From Nitrospiria bacterium (GTDB taxonomy: Bacteria > Nitrospirota > RBG-16-64-22), in the NCBI GenBank assembly GCA_919903025.1, contig CAKKSE010000087.1, positions 4,318 to 47,724 of the forward strand: a DNA stretch of 43,407 nt, given 5' to 3'. The position numbers and the translations under genes were made by a program. Positions 1-9,968 of this stretch are shown here, piece by piece. The notes beneath the pieces were generated by a model that was not told where the DNA came from, did no database searches, and worked only from the letters and a program-made list of their open reading frames with translations. Position 1 is the first letter of the stretch. Each line of letters begins with the position of its first letter.

Positions 1-2
1 CG

Positions 3-416
3 CGCTGGCGGGGGACGGTCTCAGTCCGGTCTTCCGATCTGCCGACCGGGATGGGCGCGGGTCTCTGGATGCCGATGGACGGGGCCGCGGTCTTCCTTAA
101 GCAGGTCGATCCGACGGCGGAAGAGCGTGAAGGACCGGCGGTTTCCGCGTGCCTTCACGTCGATCTATACAGCCAAGGGGAGAAGACCGCGGCGGACGTG
201 TCTAATCTTGTGGGGACGGCGATCCGGTTCCTGATGCCGTTCGTCACGCTGGATGAAGGGGCGGTCAGGATGGATCGAAACCGCGCTTCGGAATCCTTCC
301 GTCTTCCGGAACGAACGGGAAGCGAGATCCAGATCGTCCGGGTCCCTTTTCACCCGTTCGTCGAGACGGGTCGGCTCTTCCTCGACGCGGCCGCGTCGGT
401 GGAGAAGATGGGTTAG
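3..416 (+). CDS. C-terminal part of an unrecognised protein, cut by the window edge
   Basis: The reading frame is open from the left edge with no stop; the first ATG is at 51, so the true start may lie outside the window. The visible part is about 137 residues with no obvious motif. It has the mixed hydrophobic and polar character of the C-terminal part of a soluble enzyme. A stretch reading DLPTGMGAG followed by a long beta/alpha-like region could fit the tail of a phytoene-dehydrogenase or amine-oxidase-like flavoprotein, but this is only an impression. It is separated from glyQ by about 117 bases that hold a promoter, so it is probably not in the glyQ operon. Confidence 0.45.
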   Translation, partial: RWRGTVSVRSSDLPTGMGAGLWMPMDGAAVFLKQVDPTAEEREGPAVSACLHVDLYSQGEKTAADVSNLVGTAIRFLMPFVTLDEGAVRMDRNRASESFRLPERTGSEIQIVRVPFHPFVETGRLFLDAAASVEKMG

Positions 417-465
417 GGGAGGGCGGCGTGGGTTCCTCGGAGAAACGTTCGTCCGGTCTTTTGCC

Positions 466-494
466 TTGACACTCCGTGGGGCGGCTGGTAGCAT
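466..494 (+). promoter_or_regulatory. Sigma-70-type promoter for the glyQ-glyS-ppdK operon
   Basis: A perfect -35 box TTGACA (466-471) is followed after exactly 17 bases by TAGCAT (489-494), a reasonable -10 box. Transcription would begin near 501, giving a leader of about 33 bases before the TTG start of glyQ. An AAGAGG ribosome-binding sequence lies near 520-525. This is the best housekeeping promoter visible in the window. Confidence 0.65.
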
Positions 495-533
495 AACCCC
501 TCGTTTCTTCTCGGAAAACAAGAGGTTTTTCCC

Positions 534-1409
534 TTGACGTTTCAAGACGTTATCCTCTCCTTGCAGGCGTTCTGGGCCAGGGAAGGATGTCTTATCCAAC
601 AGCCGTACGATGTCGAGGTCGGGGCGGGGACGTTTAACCCCGCCACCTTCTTCCGCGTCCTGGGGCCGGAGCCCTGGCGGGTTGCCTACGTCGAGCCGTC
701 TCGCCGCCCCACGGACGGCCGGTACGGCGAGAACCCGAACCGTCTCCAGCACTACTACCAGTTTCAGGTCGTCCTCAAGCCGTCTCCGCTGGATTCTCAG
801 GAGGTCTATCTGCGATCCCTCGCCCATCTGGGGATCAACCCGCTCGACCACGACATCCGTTTCGTCGAGGACGACTGGGAGTCGCCGACGCTCGGGGCGT
901 GGGGGCTCGGGTGGGAGGTCTGGTTGGACGGGATGGAGATCACGCAGTTCACCTACTTCCAGCAGGTCGGCGGGATCGAGCTCAAGCCGGTCTCCGTGGA
1001 GCTCACTTACGGGCTGGAGCGGATCGCCATGTATCTTCAAGGGGTCGAAAATGTTTTCGACCTCGAGTGGGCGCACGGGATCAAGTACGGCGAGATCCAC
1101 CACGAGGAGGAGGTCCAGTTCTCGAAGTACAACTTCGAGGAGGCGGATACGTCCCTCCAGTTCGCCCTGTTCGACCGCTTCGAGGCCGAGGCGAAAAGAC
1201 TCCTGGACATGGACCTCGTCCTTCCCGCGTACGACTACTGCCTCAAGTGCTCGCACACCTTCAACATGCTCGATGCCCGGGGCGCCATCTCGGTAAACGA
1301 GCGGACGCGGTTCATCGCCCGGGTCCGCCACCTTTCCCGAAATTGCGCGGAGGGATACCTGGCCATGCGCGGGCGGATGGGGCATCCCCTCCTGAGCGCA
1401 AGGTCGTGA
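534..1409 (+). CDS. glyQ: Glycyl-tRNA synthetase alpha subunit
   Basis: Charges tRNA-Gly together with the beta subunit in the bacterial alpha2beta2 enzyme; the alpha chain holds the class II catalytic core. The 291-residue product has the usual length. It begins [14 protein letters not shown] and carries the family blocks [41 protein letters not shown] and [21 protein letters not shown]. The start is TTG at 534, preceded by AAGAGG, and gives the expected family N-terminus without extension. The stop overlaps the GTG of glyS by four bases (GTGA), implying translational coupling of the two subunits. It is the first gene after the promoter at 466-494. Confidence 0.97.
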   Translation: MTFQDVILSLQAFWAREGCLIQQPYDVEVGAGTFNPATFFRVLGPEPWRVAYVEPSRRPTDGRYGENPNRLQHYYQFQVVLKPSPLDSQEVYLRSLAHLGINPLDHDIRFVEDDWESPTLGAWGLGWEVWLDGMEITQFTYFQQVGGIELKPVSVELTYGLERIAMYLQGVENVFDLEWAHGIKYGEIHHEEEVQFSKYNFEEADTSLQFALFDRFEAEAKRLLDMDLVLPAYDYCLKCSHTFNMLDARGAISVNERTRFIARVRHLSRNCAEGYLAMRGRMGHPLLSARS

Positions 1410-3511
1410 GCCGGCTCCTCCTGGAGATCGGCTCGGAGGAGATTCCGGCCCGCTTTATCCCTCCCGCTCTCGACGCCATGAAGACTCTGGTGGAGTCTCT
1501 TCTGGGGCAGGAGCACGTTTCGTTCGCGGGCATCGAGACGTTCGGGACTCCCCGCCGCCTCGCGATCAAGGTCGACGGTCTCCCGGACCGCCAGCCCGAC
1601 CGCGAGAAGGAGGTCGTCGGGCCGGCCAAGTCAGCCGCCTTCGATGCCGAGGGACGACCCACCCGCGCGGCCGAGGGGTTTGCCCGGGCCCAACGCGTGG
1701 CCGTCGAGTCACTGGTCGTTCGGACGCTGTCAAAAGGAGACTACGTCGTTTCCGTCCAGCGGCTGGAGGGTGAAGCGGTGAAGGACGTCCTGGCCCGCCG
1801 GCTTCCAGGATTGATCGAATCGATTCCGTTCCCGAAGAGAATGCGCTGGGGCGAGGGGCACGCGGTGTTCGCCCGGCCCGTTCACTGGATCCTCGCCCTT
1901 CTCGACGGGGAGATCATTCCGTTCCAGGCGGCGGGGATCCCGTCCGGCCGTTCGACGCGGGGGCACAGGTTCCTCGCTCCGGACCCGTTTCCGATCCAAC
2001 AGGCGACGGAGTATCCAGCCGTGCTCGCGTCGCTGCACGTCGTCCCCGACAGGGCGGACAGGCGGCGGAGAGTTGTCGAACAGGTGACGGGCCTCGCCGC
2101 CGAGGCGGGCGGTGTCGTGGAGGAGGACGCCGATCTGGTCGAGATCGTGGCCGACCTGACGGAGTTCCCCGTGGCCGTGCGGGCGTCGTTCGACGCCTCG
2201 TTCCTGGAACTCCCGCCGGAGGTCATCGTGTCGGTCCTGCGGGAGCACCAGAAGAACTTCGCCGTGCGTGACGCCGCGGGACGGCTCATGCCGCACTTCA
2301 TCGGCGTGTCGAACACGCCGGCCACGAGCATGGACACGGTGCGCGCGGGGTACGAGCGGGTCGTCCGGGCCCGCTTGTCGGACGCGCGGTTTTACTTTGA
2401 CGAGGACGGAAAGAAGCCGATCGCGTCGTACGCCGGGAAGCTCTCGGGCATCGTGTTCCAGGCCGACCTGGGGACGGTGGCGGATAAGACAGCGCGGGTC
2501 GTCGAGATGACCGGGTGGCTGGCGGAGGCGCTCGGAGAGAAGATCGGTCCCGCCACGGCGGAAGCGGCGCGGCGCGCGGCGGCCCTTTGCAAGGCCGACC
2601 TCGTCACAGGAATGGTGGGCGAGTTCCCCGGCCTCCAAGGAATCATGGGAAGGGTGTACGCCCTTCGGTCGGGAGAAGGCGAAACCGTCGCGCGGGCGAT
2701 CGAGGAGCACTACCTTCCCCGGAACGCGGGTGACCGGCTCCCGGAAACCGACGCCGGGGCGCTGGTCGCCGTCGCGGACAGGCTGGACACGATCGCCGGC
2801 TGTTTCTCGGCCGGCCTTGTCCCGACGGGGTCCGAGGACCCGTTCGCTCTGCGGCGGCAGGGGAACGGGATTGTCCAGATTCTCCTCGCCCGGAACTGGG
2901 ACGTTTCGCTCCGCGAGCTTTGCGAGGCGGGCGTCGGAATTCTCGTCCGGTCAGTGCGGGCCGAATCGCCCGCTCTTGTCTCGTCGCTGGTCTCGTTTCT
3001 GGCGGGCCGGCTGGCGTCCCTGCTGGAGCAGGACGGGCATCGTCCGGATACGGTGGAAGCGGTCGGGGCCGCCGGCATGGACCATCCGGTTGATTTCGCG
3101 CTTCGCGTGACGGCGCTCTCGGTCGTGCGGGGAGGGGAGGATTTCCCGTCTCTCTCCGTGGCGATGAAGAGGGTTGGGAACATCCTCCCGGAAAAGCCGC
3201 CTGGGGCTTTGGACAGGGCGCGGCTCACGCTCGACGCGGAGAAGGACCTTTACGGCGCGTTCCTCCGGATGAAGGGCACGATCGGCCTGCACATCGACCG
3301 GCGGGAGTACCGGGAAGCGCTGATCCAGATCGCGCGGTTCCGCCCCTCCGTGGACCGCTTCTTCAACGAGGTGTTCGTGATGGACAAGGACCCGGAGGTC
3401 CGCGACAACCGGCTGGCCCTCCTGGCCGAGATCGCCCGGCTCTTCGGCCGGATCGCGGACTTCTCGCGGCTGGTGTTCGATGGGAAAACCGGTGAATCGG
3501 TGAATGGGTGA
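1406..3511 (+). CDS. glyS: Glycyl-tRNA synthetase beta subunit
   Basis: The beta subunit of the alpha2beta2 glycyl-tRNA synthetase, needed for tRNA recognition. The frame is open far upstream, but the family N-terminus ([20 protein letters not shown]) begins at the GTG at 1406, which overlaps the glyQ stop as GTGA; the product is then 701 residues, normal for GlyS. Internal blocks such as [20 protein letters not shown] and the C-terminal DALR-type anticodon-binding region ([21 protein letters not shown]) are intact. The last nine codons are encoded by a CGGTGAAT tandem array, and the stop codon itself is a TGA inside that array. Confidence 0.97.
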   Translation: MSRLLLEIGSEEIPARFIPPALDAMKTLVESLLGQEHVSFAGIETFGTPRRLAIKVDGLPDRQPDREKEVVGPAKSAAFDAEGRPTRAAEGFARAQRVAVESLVVRTLSKGDYVVSVQRLEGEAVKDVLARRLPGLIESIPFPKRMRWGEGHAVFARPVHWILALLDGEIIPFQAAGIPSGRSTRGHRFLAPDPFPIQQATEYPAVLASLHVVPDRADRRRRVVEQVTGLAAEAGGVVEEDADLVEIVADLTEFPVAVRASFDASFLELPPEVIVSVLREHQKNFAVRDAAGRLMPHFIGVSNTPATSMDTVRAGYERVVRARLSDARFYFDEDGKKPIASYAGKLSGIVFQADLGTVADKTARVVEMTGWLAEALGEKIGPATAEAARRAAALCKADLVTGMVGEFPGLQGIMGRVYALRSGEGETVARAIEEHYLPRNAGDRLPETDAGALVAVADRLDTIAGCFSAGLVPTGSEDPFALRRQGNGIVQILLARNWDVSLRELCEAGVGILVRSVRAESPALVSSLVSFLAGRLASLLEQDGHRPDTVEAVGAAGMDHPVDFALRVTALSVVRGGEDFPSLSVAMKRVGNILPEKPPGALDRARLTLDAEKDLYGAFLRMKGTIGLHIDRREYREALIQIARFRPSVDRFFNEVFVMDKDPEVRDNRLALLAEIARLFGRIADFSRLVFDGKTGESVNG

Positions 3512-3521
3512 ATCGGTGAAT
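3490..3521. repeat. Tandem array of 8-bp unit CGGTGAAT (4 copies)
   Basis: Four consecutive units, one with a G for C at the first position. The array encodes the last residues of GlyS and supplies its TGA stop. The same unit recurs after ppdK at 6279-6318, so ppdK is flanked by related arrays. Confidence 0.85.
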
Positions 3522-3584
3522 AGGAAATCGACCGAGCCGCCCGGCCGCCGCGCCACCAGAACATCCGGGGAGGCAGGAAAATCG

Positions 3585-6275
3585 ATGGCTGCGACACAAT
3601 CGAAGACGAAGTACGTCTACTTTTTCGGCAACGGCAAAGCCGAGGGGCAGGGAACGTGGAAGGACCTCCTGGGCGGGAAGGGGGCGGGGCTGGCGGAGAT
3701 GACGAACGCCGGCGTTCCGGTCCCTCCGGGGTTCACCATCACCACGGAAGTGTGCAGCAAGTTTTACGAGAACGGGAAGAAGGTCCCCGAAGGACTCGAC
3801 GCCGAGATGCGCGAGAACCTGGCCCGGGTCGAGACAGCCGTCGGGCTCAAGTTCGGCGATCCGGAGAAGCCCCTGCTCGTTTCGGTCCGTTCGGGGGCGA
3901 AGTTCTCGATGCCGGGGATGATGGACACGGTTCTGAACCTGGGTTTGAACGACCAGAGCGTCGCCGGGCTGGCCCGTATGACGGGGAACGAGCGGTTCGC
4001 GTGGGACGCCTACCGCCGGTTCATCCAGATGTTCGGGAACGTCGTCCTGGGGATCGAGAAGAGCGGGTTCGAGGAGAAGCTCTCCGCGCTCAAGGCCAAG
4101 CGGGGCGCGAAGCTGGACACGGACCTCTCGGGGGACGATCTGAAGGAGCTTGTGAAGACTTACAAGAGCCTCGTACGGGAGAAGACGGGCCGGGAGTTCC
4201 CCGCCGAGCCGGCGGTTCAGCTCGGAATGTCGCGCGATGCGGTATTCAACTCCTGGAACAACCCGCGCGCCGTCACCTATCGGAAGCTGAACGATATTCC
4301 GGCCAACCTCGGCACGGCCGTGAACGTCCAAGCGATGGTCTTCGGGAACCTGGGGGAAACGTCGGCGACGGGCGTGGGATTCACGCGCAATCCCTCGACC
4401 GGCGAGAAGGAGTTGTACGGCGAGTATCTCACGAACGCGCAGGGGGAGGACGTCGTGGCGGGGATCCGGACGCCCCGGCCGATCGCGGCGCTTGGCCAGG
4501 CGATGGCGGAGGTCTTCAGACAGCTCTCCGAGATCACGACCCGCCTCGAGAAGCACTACCGCGACGTGCAGGACTTCGAGTTCACGGTCCAGGAAGGGCG
4601 GCTCTACATGCTCCAGACCCGGACGGGGAAGCGGACGGCGCGCGCGGCCGTGAAGATCGCGACGGACATGGTGGCGGAGGGCCTCATCACGAAGGAGGAG
4701 GCGATCCTCCGGGTGGAGCCCAACCAGCTCGACCAGTTCCTTCATCCGATCCTCGATCCCCGGGCGAACGTCAAGGTGATCGCGACGGGTCTCCCGGCCT
4801 CGCCGGGAGCGGCGAGCGGCCGGATCGTGTTCACCCCGGAGGAGGCGGTCATCCGGGGCGCGACGGAGAAGGTCATCCTCGTCCGGAACGAAACCTGCCC
4901 GGACGATATCCACGGCATGGACGCGGCGCAGGGGATCCTGACGGCGCGCGGGGGGATGACGAGCCACGCGGCCGTCGTGGCGCGCGGCATGGGGAAATGC
5001 TGTGTCGTGGGCTGTGAGGAGATCCAGATCAACGAGGAGGCGCGTGTTCTCCGCGTGAACGGCCACGAGGTGAAGGAGGGCGAATCCATCACGCTCGACG
5101 GGAGCACGGGCCGCGTGATTCTGGGCGAGGTCCCCACGATCGAGGCGACGATGTCCGAGGAGTACGAGGTGTTCATGAAGTGGGTGGACGAGGCGAGGCG
5201 GCTCAAGGTGCGGGCGAACGCGGACATTCCGCGCGACGCGCGCGCGGCCCGGCGGTTCGGCGCCGAGGGGATCGGCCTCTGCCGGACGGAGCACATGTTC
5301 TTCGCGGAGGACAGGCTTCCGATCGTCCAGCAGATGATCCTGGCAGTCGATCTGCCCTCGCGCGTGGCGGCGCTGAACAAGCTCCTGCCGGTCCAGAGGG
5401 AGGACTTCATCGGTCTCTTCCGGGAGATGTCGGGCTATCCGGTCACGATCCGTCTTCTCGATCCGCCCCTGCACGAGTTCCTGCCTAAGCGGGAGGAGCT
5501 GATGACCGAGATCGCCGTTCTCAAGGCGACGGGGGGGGATTCGCGCGAGATTCTGTCGAAAGAGGCCCTGCTGAACCGGGTGGAATCCCTCCATGAGTTC
5601 AATCCGATGCTGGGGCACCGCGGCTGCCGACTGGGGATCGTCTATCCGGAGATCACGCGGATGCAGGTGACGGCCATCGTCGAAGCGGCGTGCCAGCTCG
5701 GAAAGGAAGGGGTCCGGGTCGTTCCGGAAATCATGATTCCGCTGGTCGGCCACGTGAACGAGCTCAGGAACCAGAAGAACCTGGTGGACGAGACGGCGGC
5801 CGAGGTGATGAAGCGGACGGGCGTGACGGTCGAATACCTCGTCGGGACGATGATCGAGCTTCCGCGCGCGGCCGTGACGGCCGACGAGATCGCGGAGGAG
5901 GCGGAGTTCTTTTCGTTCGGAACGAACGACCTTACGCAGACGACGTTCGGCTTCTCGCGGGACGACGCGGGGAAGTTCATCCGGCATTACATCGACCACG
6001 GGATCCTGGAGAAAGACCCGTTCCAGGTCCTCGACCGCGGGGGCGTGGGTCAGCTCGTCGCAATGGGCGTGGAGAAGGGGCGGAAGACCCGGCCGAAGCT
6101 CAAGGTCGGGATCTGCGGAGAGCACGGCGGGGAACCCTCCTCGATCGAGTTTTGCCACGGCGTGGGGCTCGATTATGTTTCCTGCTCGCCGTACCGCGTG
6201 CCGATCGCGCGCGTAGCGGCGGCCCAGGCGTCGATCCGCGAGAAGGGGAAGACGGTCGGCTCGGATCAAAGATAG
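3585..6275 (+). CDS. ppdK: Pyruvate, phosphate dikinase
   Basis: Interconverts pyruvate, ATP and phosphate with PEP, AMP and pyrophosphate in the cytoplasm. From the ATG at 3585, preceded by GGGGAGG at 3567-3573, the product is 896 residues, standard for bacterial PPDK. The N-terminal ATP-grasp domain contains [16 protein letters not shown] near residue 100. The swivelling phosphohistidine domain has [15 protein letters not shown] with the catalytic His near 461. The TIM-barrel PEP/pyruvate domain ends with GICGEHGG, whose Cys (about 844) is the catalytic acid. An upstream in-frame ATG at 3504 would add residues encoded mainly by repeat sequence and is unlikely. Its position after glyQS suggests one transcript. 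A gluconeogenic or anaerobic PPi-linked role is inferred. Confidence 0.97.
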   Translation: MAATQSKTKYVYFFGNGKAEGQGTWKDLLGGKGAGLAEMTNAGVPVPPGFTITTEVCSKFYENGKKVPEGLDAEMRENLARVETAVGLKFGDPEKPLLVSVRSGAKFSMPGMMDTVLNLGLNDQSVAGLARMTGNERFAWDAYRRFIQMFGNVVLGIEKSGFEEKLSALKAKRGAKLDTDLSGDDLKELVKTYKSLVREKTGREFPAEPAVQLGMSRDAVFNSWNNPRAVTYRKLNDIPANLGTAVNVQAMVFGNLGETSATGVGFTRNPSTGEKELYGEYLTNAQGEDVVAGIRTPRPIAALGQAMAEVFRQLSEITTRLEKHYRDVQDFEFTVQEGRLYMLQTRTGKRTARAAVKIATDMVAEGLITKEEAILRVEPNQLDQFLHPILDPRANVKVIATGLPASPGAASGRIVFTPEEAVIRGATEKVILVRNETCPDDIHGMDAAQGILTARGGMTSHAAVVARGMGKCCVVGCEEIQINEEARVLRVNGHEVKEGESITLDGSTGRVILGEVPTIEATMSEEYEVFMKWVDEARRLKVRANADIPRDARAARRFGAEGIGLCRTEHMFFAEDRLPIVQQMILAVDLPSRVAALNKLLPVQREDFIGLFREMSGYPVTIRLLDPPLHEFLPKREELMTEIAVLKATGGDSREILSKEALLNRVESLHEFNPMLGHRGCRLGIVYPEITRMQVTAIVEAACQLGKEGVRVVPEIMIPLVGHVNELRNQKNLVDETAAEVMKRTGVTVEYLVGTMIELPRAAVTADEIAEEAEFFSFGTNDLTQTTFGFSRDDAGKFIRHYIDHGILEKDPFQVLDRGGVGQLVAMGVEKGRKTRPKLKVGICGEHGGEPSSIEFCHGVGLDYVSCSPYRVPIARVAAAQASIREKGKTVGSDQR

Positions 6276-6278
6276 AAT

Positions 6279-6318
6279 CGGTGAACCGGCGAAACGGTGA
6301 ATCGGTGAATCGGTGAAT
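6279..6318. repeat. Tandem array of 8-bp unit CGGTGAAT (5 copies)
   Basis: Three perfect units (6295-6318) preceded by two degenerate ones. The array starts three bases after the ppdK stop codon. The unit is the same as in the array at the glyS stop, 2.8 kb upstream. Confidence 0.85.
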
Positions 6319-6326
6319 CGGAAAAA

Positions 6327-6425
6327 CACTCCTCCCCTTTGTAAGGGGAGGTTGGGAGGGGTAGAAGGTTGCGGATGACCGGTCGTTTCTACCTCCTCGT
6401 GCCCCTCCTTACAAAGGAGGGGGGT
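6327..6425. mobile_element. MITE-like palindromic element with imperfect terminal inverted repeats
   Basis: A stretch of about 99 bases bounded by two arms of about 37 bases that are imperfect reverse complements. The arm core CTTTGTAAGG and the inner GGTAGAA/TTCTACC are conserved. Each arm is itself a hairpin (CTCCCCTTTGTAAGGGGAG on the left, CCCTCCTTACAAAGGAGGG on the right). There is no coding capacity. Structures of this type occur as dispersed non-autonomous repeats in many bacteria; the assignment here rests on form only. The right arm supplies the ribosome-binding site of ribD. Confidence 0.6.
6413..6420 (+). promoter_or_regulatory. Ribosome-binding site of ribD, formed by the repeat arm
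   Basis: AAAGGAGG lies seven bases upstream of the ATG at 6428, close to ideal Shine-Dalgarno spacing. The sequence is part of the right-hand hairpin of the palindromic element at 6327-6425. In RNA it can pair with CCTCCTT a few bases upstream, which would hide it; whether that regulates ribD is inference. Confidence 0.6.
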
Positions 6426-6427
6426 GA

Positions 6428-7549
6428 ATGAGAGACCGGGGAATGGGTGAGTCCGCTGACGAACGTTTCATGTCCCGGGCGCTGGAACTGGCCCGGTTTG
6501 GGCGGGGCCGGACGAGCCCGAATCCCCCCGTTGGGGCGGTCGTCGTCTCCCGCGGAGAGGTCATCGGCGAGGGATGGCACCAGAAGGCGGGGACGCCCCA
6601 CGCCGAGATTCACGCCCTCGCGCAAGCCGGTTCGCGGGCCCTGGGCGCCGCGCTCTACGTCACGCTCGAACCGTGCTGTCACGATAACAAGCGGACGCCG
6701 CCGTGCGTCGACGCGGTGCTGTCGAGCGGCGTTTCGCGCGTCGTCGTCTCGGCGGTCGATCCGAACCCTCGGGTACGCGGAAAAGGGATCACGCGCCTCC
6801 GGCGCGCGGGCATCGAAGTCGTGACGGGCGTCCTCGAAGAGGAAGGACGCGGTGTCATCCGCGAGTACGCCTGGCACATGAGAACGGGGTTTCCCTTCGT
6901 GACTCTCAAGATGGCCCAATCGCTCGACGGGAAGATCGCCACGGCGCGGGGGGAGTCGAAATGGATCACGGGCCCGGCGGCGCGCGGGATCGTCCATAAG
7001 ATGCGGGCCGAGGCAGACGCCGTCATGGTGGGGGCGGGGACGGTCCAGCGGGACGATCCTTCCCTTCTTCCTCGAGGACCCTCGTTGGAGGGACGGCGGC
7101 CGCTCCGCGTTGTTGTGGACGGAAATCTTTCCATCCCGCCGGGGGCGAAGATGTTGGCGGACGGATTGGGGCCCGTCGTGATCGCCTGCCGGCGGGACGC
7201 ATCGCCCGTCCGACGGCGGCGGCTGGAGAAGCGAGGCGCCGAGATCGCGGCATTTCCTGCGTCGCGGAGCGGAATCGACCTCCGGCGGTTGATGGCGGCG
7301 TTGGGAGCCCGGGGGGTGATGTCCATTCTCGCCGAGGGCGGCGGAGACCTGGCGGCGTCGCTTCTGGCCGCCGGCGTTGTGCGGGAAGTCGCGTTTTTCG
7401 TCGCGCCGGTTGTCATCGGCGGGGAAGATTCTATCGGAAGCGTTGGAGGCGCGTCACCCCGGCGGCTGAGCGGGGCGATCAGGCTGGGTCCTATGAGCGT
7501 CGAGAGAGTCGGAAAAGATATTCTGATTCGGGCTGAGGTGAATCCCTAA
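6428..7549 (+). CDS. ribD: Bifunctional diaminohydroxyphosphoribosylaminopyrimidine deaminase / 5-amino-6-(5-phosphoribosylamino)uracil reductase
   Basis: Catalyses the second and third steps of riboflavin synthesis from GTP. The N-terminal cytidine-deaminase-like domain has the zinc-binding HAEIHAL (His near 58, catalytic Glu near 60) and EPCCHDNKRTPPC (Cys near 83 and 93). The C-terminal dihydrofolate-reductase-like domain starts near residue 150 (PFVTLKMAQSLDGKIATARG) and keeps SKWITGPAAR and the ILAEGGGDLA block. At 373 residues it is full length. ATG 6428 has an excellent ribosome-binding site; ATG 6443 is a possible alternative because the family N-terminus is variable. It heads the ribD-ribE-ribBA-ribH-nusB operon. 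No FMN riboswitch is visible upstream. Confidence 0.96.
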   Translation: MRDRGMGESADERFMSRALELARFGRGRTSPNPPVGAVVVSRGEVIGEGWHQKAGTPHAEIHALAQAGSRALGAALYVTLEPCCHDNKRTPPCVDAVLSSGVSRVVVSAVDPNPRVRGKGITRLRRAGIEVVTGVLEEEGRGVIREYAWHMRTGFPFVTLKMAQSLDGKIATARGESKWITGPAARGIVHKMRAEADAVMVGAGTVQRDDPSLLPRGPSLEGRRPLRVVVDGNLSIPPGAKMLADGLGPVVIACRRDASPVRRRRLEKRGAEIAAFPASRSGIDLRRLMAALGARGVMSILAEGGGDLAASLLAAGVVREVAFFVAPVVIGGEDSIGSVGGASPRRLSGAIRLGPMSVERVGKDILIRAEVNP

Positions 7550-7575
7550 TCCCGTTTTTTCGCCGTGGGGAACGG

Positions 7576-8199
7576 ATGTTTACTGGTATAATCGAGGCGA
7601 TCGGAACGGTCGAAGGAATCGAAATCGGTCGTGGGGGCGGGGCGTTGGCGATCGCGGCGCCGTTCGCTCGGGCGCTAGTCCGCGGTGAAAGCGTGGCCGT
7701 GTCGGGAGTCTGCCTCACGGTCGTGAAGCGGTCGGCCAAGACCTTTCGTGTGGAGGTCTCGCCTGAGACGCTTCGCCGGACGACGCTCGGGAGACTTGTT
7801 CGGGGACAGACGGTCAACCTCGAACGCGCGGCCCGGCTGGGCGACCGGCTGGGAGGGCACCTGGTCACGGGACATGTCGACGGCGTCGGGAAGCTCGCGG
7901 CTAGCCGCGGGGAGGGGAACGCCCTGGTCCTTGATGTCGACGTTCCCCTCTCGCTCGGGCGCTATCTGATCCCCAAGGGGTCCGTGGCCCTGGACGGGAT
8001 CTCTCTCACGGTCAACTCCGTCCGCGGGAGGCGCTTCTCCGTGGCCATCATCCCCCACACGGCCGAGGCTACTACGATCGGCGGGAAGAAGGACGGCGAC
8101 CAGTTCAACGTCGAGGTGGACCTGATCGGGAAGTACATCGAACAGCTCGTCCGGCCGCACCGGAAGGCCGGGCGGGGAAGCAAGAAGATTGAAAATTGA
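7576..8199 (+). CDS. ribE: Riboflavin synthase (alpha chain)
   Basis: Dismutates two 6,7-dimethyl-8-ribityllumazines to riboflavin and the pyrimidine intermediate. The 207-residue product has the two duplicated lumazine-binding barrels. The first opens with [14 protein letters not shown] and [12 protein letters not shown]; the second, from about residue 98, has GHVDGVGKL and [12 protein letters not shown]. Start and length fit the family. The last residues (KIEN) and the TGA stop are encoded by the start of the AT-rich heptamer array that follows. It lies 26 bases after ribD. Confidence 0.96.
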   Translation: MFTGIIEAIGTVEGIEIGRGGGALAIAAPFARALVRGESVAVSGVCLTVVKRSAKTFRVEVSPETLRRTTLGRLVRGQTVNLERAARLGDRLGGHLVTGHVDGVGKLAASRGEGNALVLDVDVPLSLGRYLIPKGSVALDGISLTVNSVRGRRFSVAIIPHTAEATTIGGKKDGDQFNVEVDLIGKYIEQLVRPHRKAGRGSKKIEN

Positions 8200-8252
8200 A
8201 AATTGAAAATTGGAAATTGTAAGTCTGAAATTGAAAATTGAAAATTGAAAAA
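8190..8252. repeat. AT-rich tandem array of 7-bp unit TGAAAAT (9 copies)
   Basis: Nine units in perfect 7-base phase, six of them TGAAAAT or one mismatch from it. The array is very AT-rich inside a GC-rich genome. The stop codon of ribE is the TGA that opens the second unit. The array fills the gap between ribE and ribBA, which would otherwise be a tight operon junction. Confidence 0.9.
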
Positions 8253-8283
8253 CTGGAACCAATATTCGAGAGAGGACCCGAAC

Positions 8284-9507
8284 GTGACCGAGCCGGAACC
8301 GCTCATCCGCTTTGATTCGACCGAAGAGGGGATCGCCGCGATCGCGCGGGGGGAGATGGTTGTTCTCGTCGACGACGAAGACCGCGAAAACGAGGGGGAC
8401 CTGACGCTCGCCGCCGACAAGGTGACGCCCGAGGCGATCAACTTCATGGCGGTCCACGGACGCGGGCTCATCTGTCTTTCGCTCACGGCGGAGCGCGTCG
8501 AGGAGCTTCAGCTTCCGCCGATGGCGGCGGAAAACACGGCGCAGTTCGGAACGGCGTTCACGGTGGCCATCGACGCGCGGGACGGCGTGACGACGGGCAT
8601 CTCGGCCGCTGACCGGGCGCACACGATCAAGGCGGCGATCGACCCGAAGACGCGGCCGGGCGATCTGGCGCGGCCGGGGCACGTTTTCCCGCTTCGCGCA
8701 ATGCCGGGGGGAGTCCTTCGGCGGGCGGGACAGACGGAGGGCTCGGTGGACCTGTCGCGGATGGCGGGGCTCTCGCCCGCGGGCGTCATCTGCGAGATCA
8801 TGAACGAGGACGGCACGATGGCGCGCGTGCCCCAGCTTATGTCCTTTGTCCGCCAGCACGGGCTCAAGATCCTGACGATCAAGGACCTGATCCGCTACCG
8901 GATCCGGAACGAGCGGCTGATCCACCGCGTGGCGGACGCGGGGATTCCGTCGGCATACGGAGATTTCCGGGCCATCCTGTACGAGAACGACCTCGACCAC
9001 TACCAGCACATCGCTCTCGTCAAGGGGGAGATCCGCCGGGACGTCCCGACTCTCGTCCGGGTCCACTCCGAATGTCTCACGGGAGACGTCTTCGGATCGC
9101 TTCGGTGCGACTGCGGTGACCAGCTTCACCGGGCGATGGAGATGATCGAGGAGGAGGGGTTCGGCGTCGTCGTCTACATGCGGCAGGAAGGGCGCGGAAT
9201 CGGCCTTGCGAACAAGCTCAAGGCCTACGGTCTGCAGGACGGGGGAAAGGACACGGTCGAGGCGAACATCGCGCTAGGGTTCAAACCGGACCTCCGCGAC
9301 TACGGTGTCGGGGCGCAGATCCTGGTGGATCTGGGCGTCGGCGAGATCCGCCTCCTGACGAACAATCCCCGCAAGATCGTGGGCCTGGAGGGGTACGGTC
9401 TGCGCGTCGTCGACCGCGTGCCGATCGAGATCCGCCCCCACGAGACGAATGTCCGCTACTTGAGGACGAAGAAGGCGAAGCTCGGGCACCTCCTGGACCA
9501 CGTATGA
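8284..9507 (+). CDS. ribBA: Bifunctional 3,4-dihydroxy-2-butanone 4-phosphate synthase / GTP cyclohydrolase II
   Basis: Supplies both precursors of riboflavin. The N-terminal DHBP synthase domain (about residues 1-200) has [15 protein letters not shown] and the HTGVSAADR-like [12 protein letters not shown]. The C-terminal GTP cyclohydrolase II domain has [20 protein letters not shown] with zinc ligands at about Cys264, Cys275 and Cys277, and RQEGRGIGL. The start chosen is GTG 8284, preceded by GAGAGAGGA; an in-frame TTG at 8245 lies inside the heptamer array and is unlikely. This gives 407 residues, typical of RibBA. The stop overlaps ribH by four bases (ATGA). Confidence 0.96.
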   Translation: MTEPEPLIRFDSTEEGIAAIARGEMVVLVDDEDRENEGDLTLAADKVTPEAINFMAVHGRGLICLSLTAERVEELQLPPMAAENTAQFGTAFTVAIDARDGVTTGISAADRAHTIKAAIDPKTRPGDLARPGHVFPLRAMPGGVLRRAGQTEGSVDLSRMAGLSPAGVICEIMNEDGTMARVPQLMSFVRQHGLKILTIKDLIRYRIRNERLIHRVADAGIPSAYGDFRAILYENDLDHYQHIALVKGEIRRDVPTLVRVHSECLTGDVFGSLRCDCGDQLHRAMEMIEEEGFGVVVYMRQEGRGIGLANKLKAYGLQDGGKDTVEANIALGFKPDLRDYGVGAQILVDLGVGEIRLLTNNPRKIVGLEGYGLRVVDRVPIEIRPHETNVRYLRTKKAKLGHLLDHV

Positions 9508-9968
9508 CCGCGATCCGGGGGGAGGCGCGGGCGGAAGGGCTTCGCGTGGCGATCGTCGTGAGCCGCTACCACGAAACGGTCACGCGGCGGCTCCTGGACG
9601 GGGCGCTCGCCGGCGTCCGGGAGAAGGGGGGCGATTCGGGCTCCGTCACCGTCGTCGAGGTGCCCGGCGCCTTCGAGATTCCCGCGGCCGCCCGGGCGCT
9701 GGCGCGCGCGAAACGCCACGACGCGATCGTCTGTCTGGGAGCGGTCGTGCGTGGGGAGACCCCCCATTTCGACTATGTCTGCGCCGAGACGTCGCGCGGG
9801 ATCGCGGAGATCGCCCTGGAGGGAGAGGTGGGCGTGGGGTTCGGTCTGCTGACGACGGAGACGCTCGATCAGGCGGCCGAGCGGGCCGGCGGCCGCGTGG
9901 GCAACAAGGGGTGGGAGGCGGCCGTGGCCGCGTTCGAGATGGCGTCTCTCCTCCGAAAACTCCGATGA
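9504..9968 (+). CDS. ribH: 6,7-dimethyl-8-ribityllumazine synthase
   Basis: Condenses the RibD-derived pyrimidine with dihydroxybutanone phosphate to give lumazine; the family forms icosahedral or pentameric shells in the cytoplasm. The 154-residue product shows [28 protein letters not shown] and [17 protein letters not shown], with the conserved His in the last block. It overlaps ribBA upstream and nusB downstream by four bases each (ATGA), so the three are translationally coupled. Confidence 0.96.
   Translation: MTAIRGEARAEGLRVAIVVSRYHETVTRRLLDGALAGVREKGGDSGSVTVVEVPGAFEIPAAARALARAKRHDAIVCLGAVVRGETPHFDYVCAETSRGIAEIALEGEVGVGFGLLTTETLDQAAERAGGRVGNKGWEAAVAAFEMASLLRKLR

Noticed and set aside
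28-40. GGTCTTCCGATCT resembles the end of a common Illumina adapter (12 of 13 bases).
   Set aside because: The bases upstream do not continue as adapter and the reading frame stays open through it. Probably chance, but being near the contig edge it is worth noting.
899-1405. The glyS frame is open for over 500 bases upstream of the chosen start.
   Set aside because: That part lies within glyQ in another frame, has antisense-like composition and lacks family similarity; GlyS begins at GTG 1406.
6276-6427. Search for an FMN riboswitch before ribD.
   Set aside because: None of the conserved RFN-element sequence is present; the gap is filled by the tandem array and the palindromic element.
8190-8252. 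Short regular repeats could be taken for a CRISPR array.
   Set aside because: Units are 7 bp with no spacers, and no cas genes are present.
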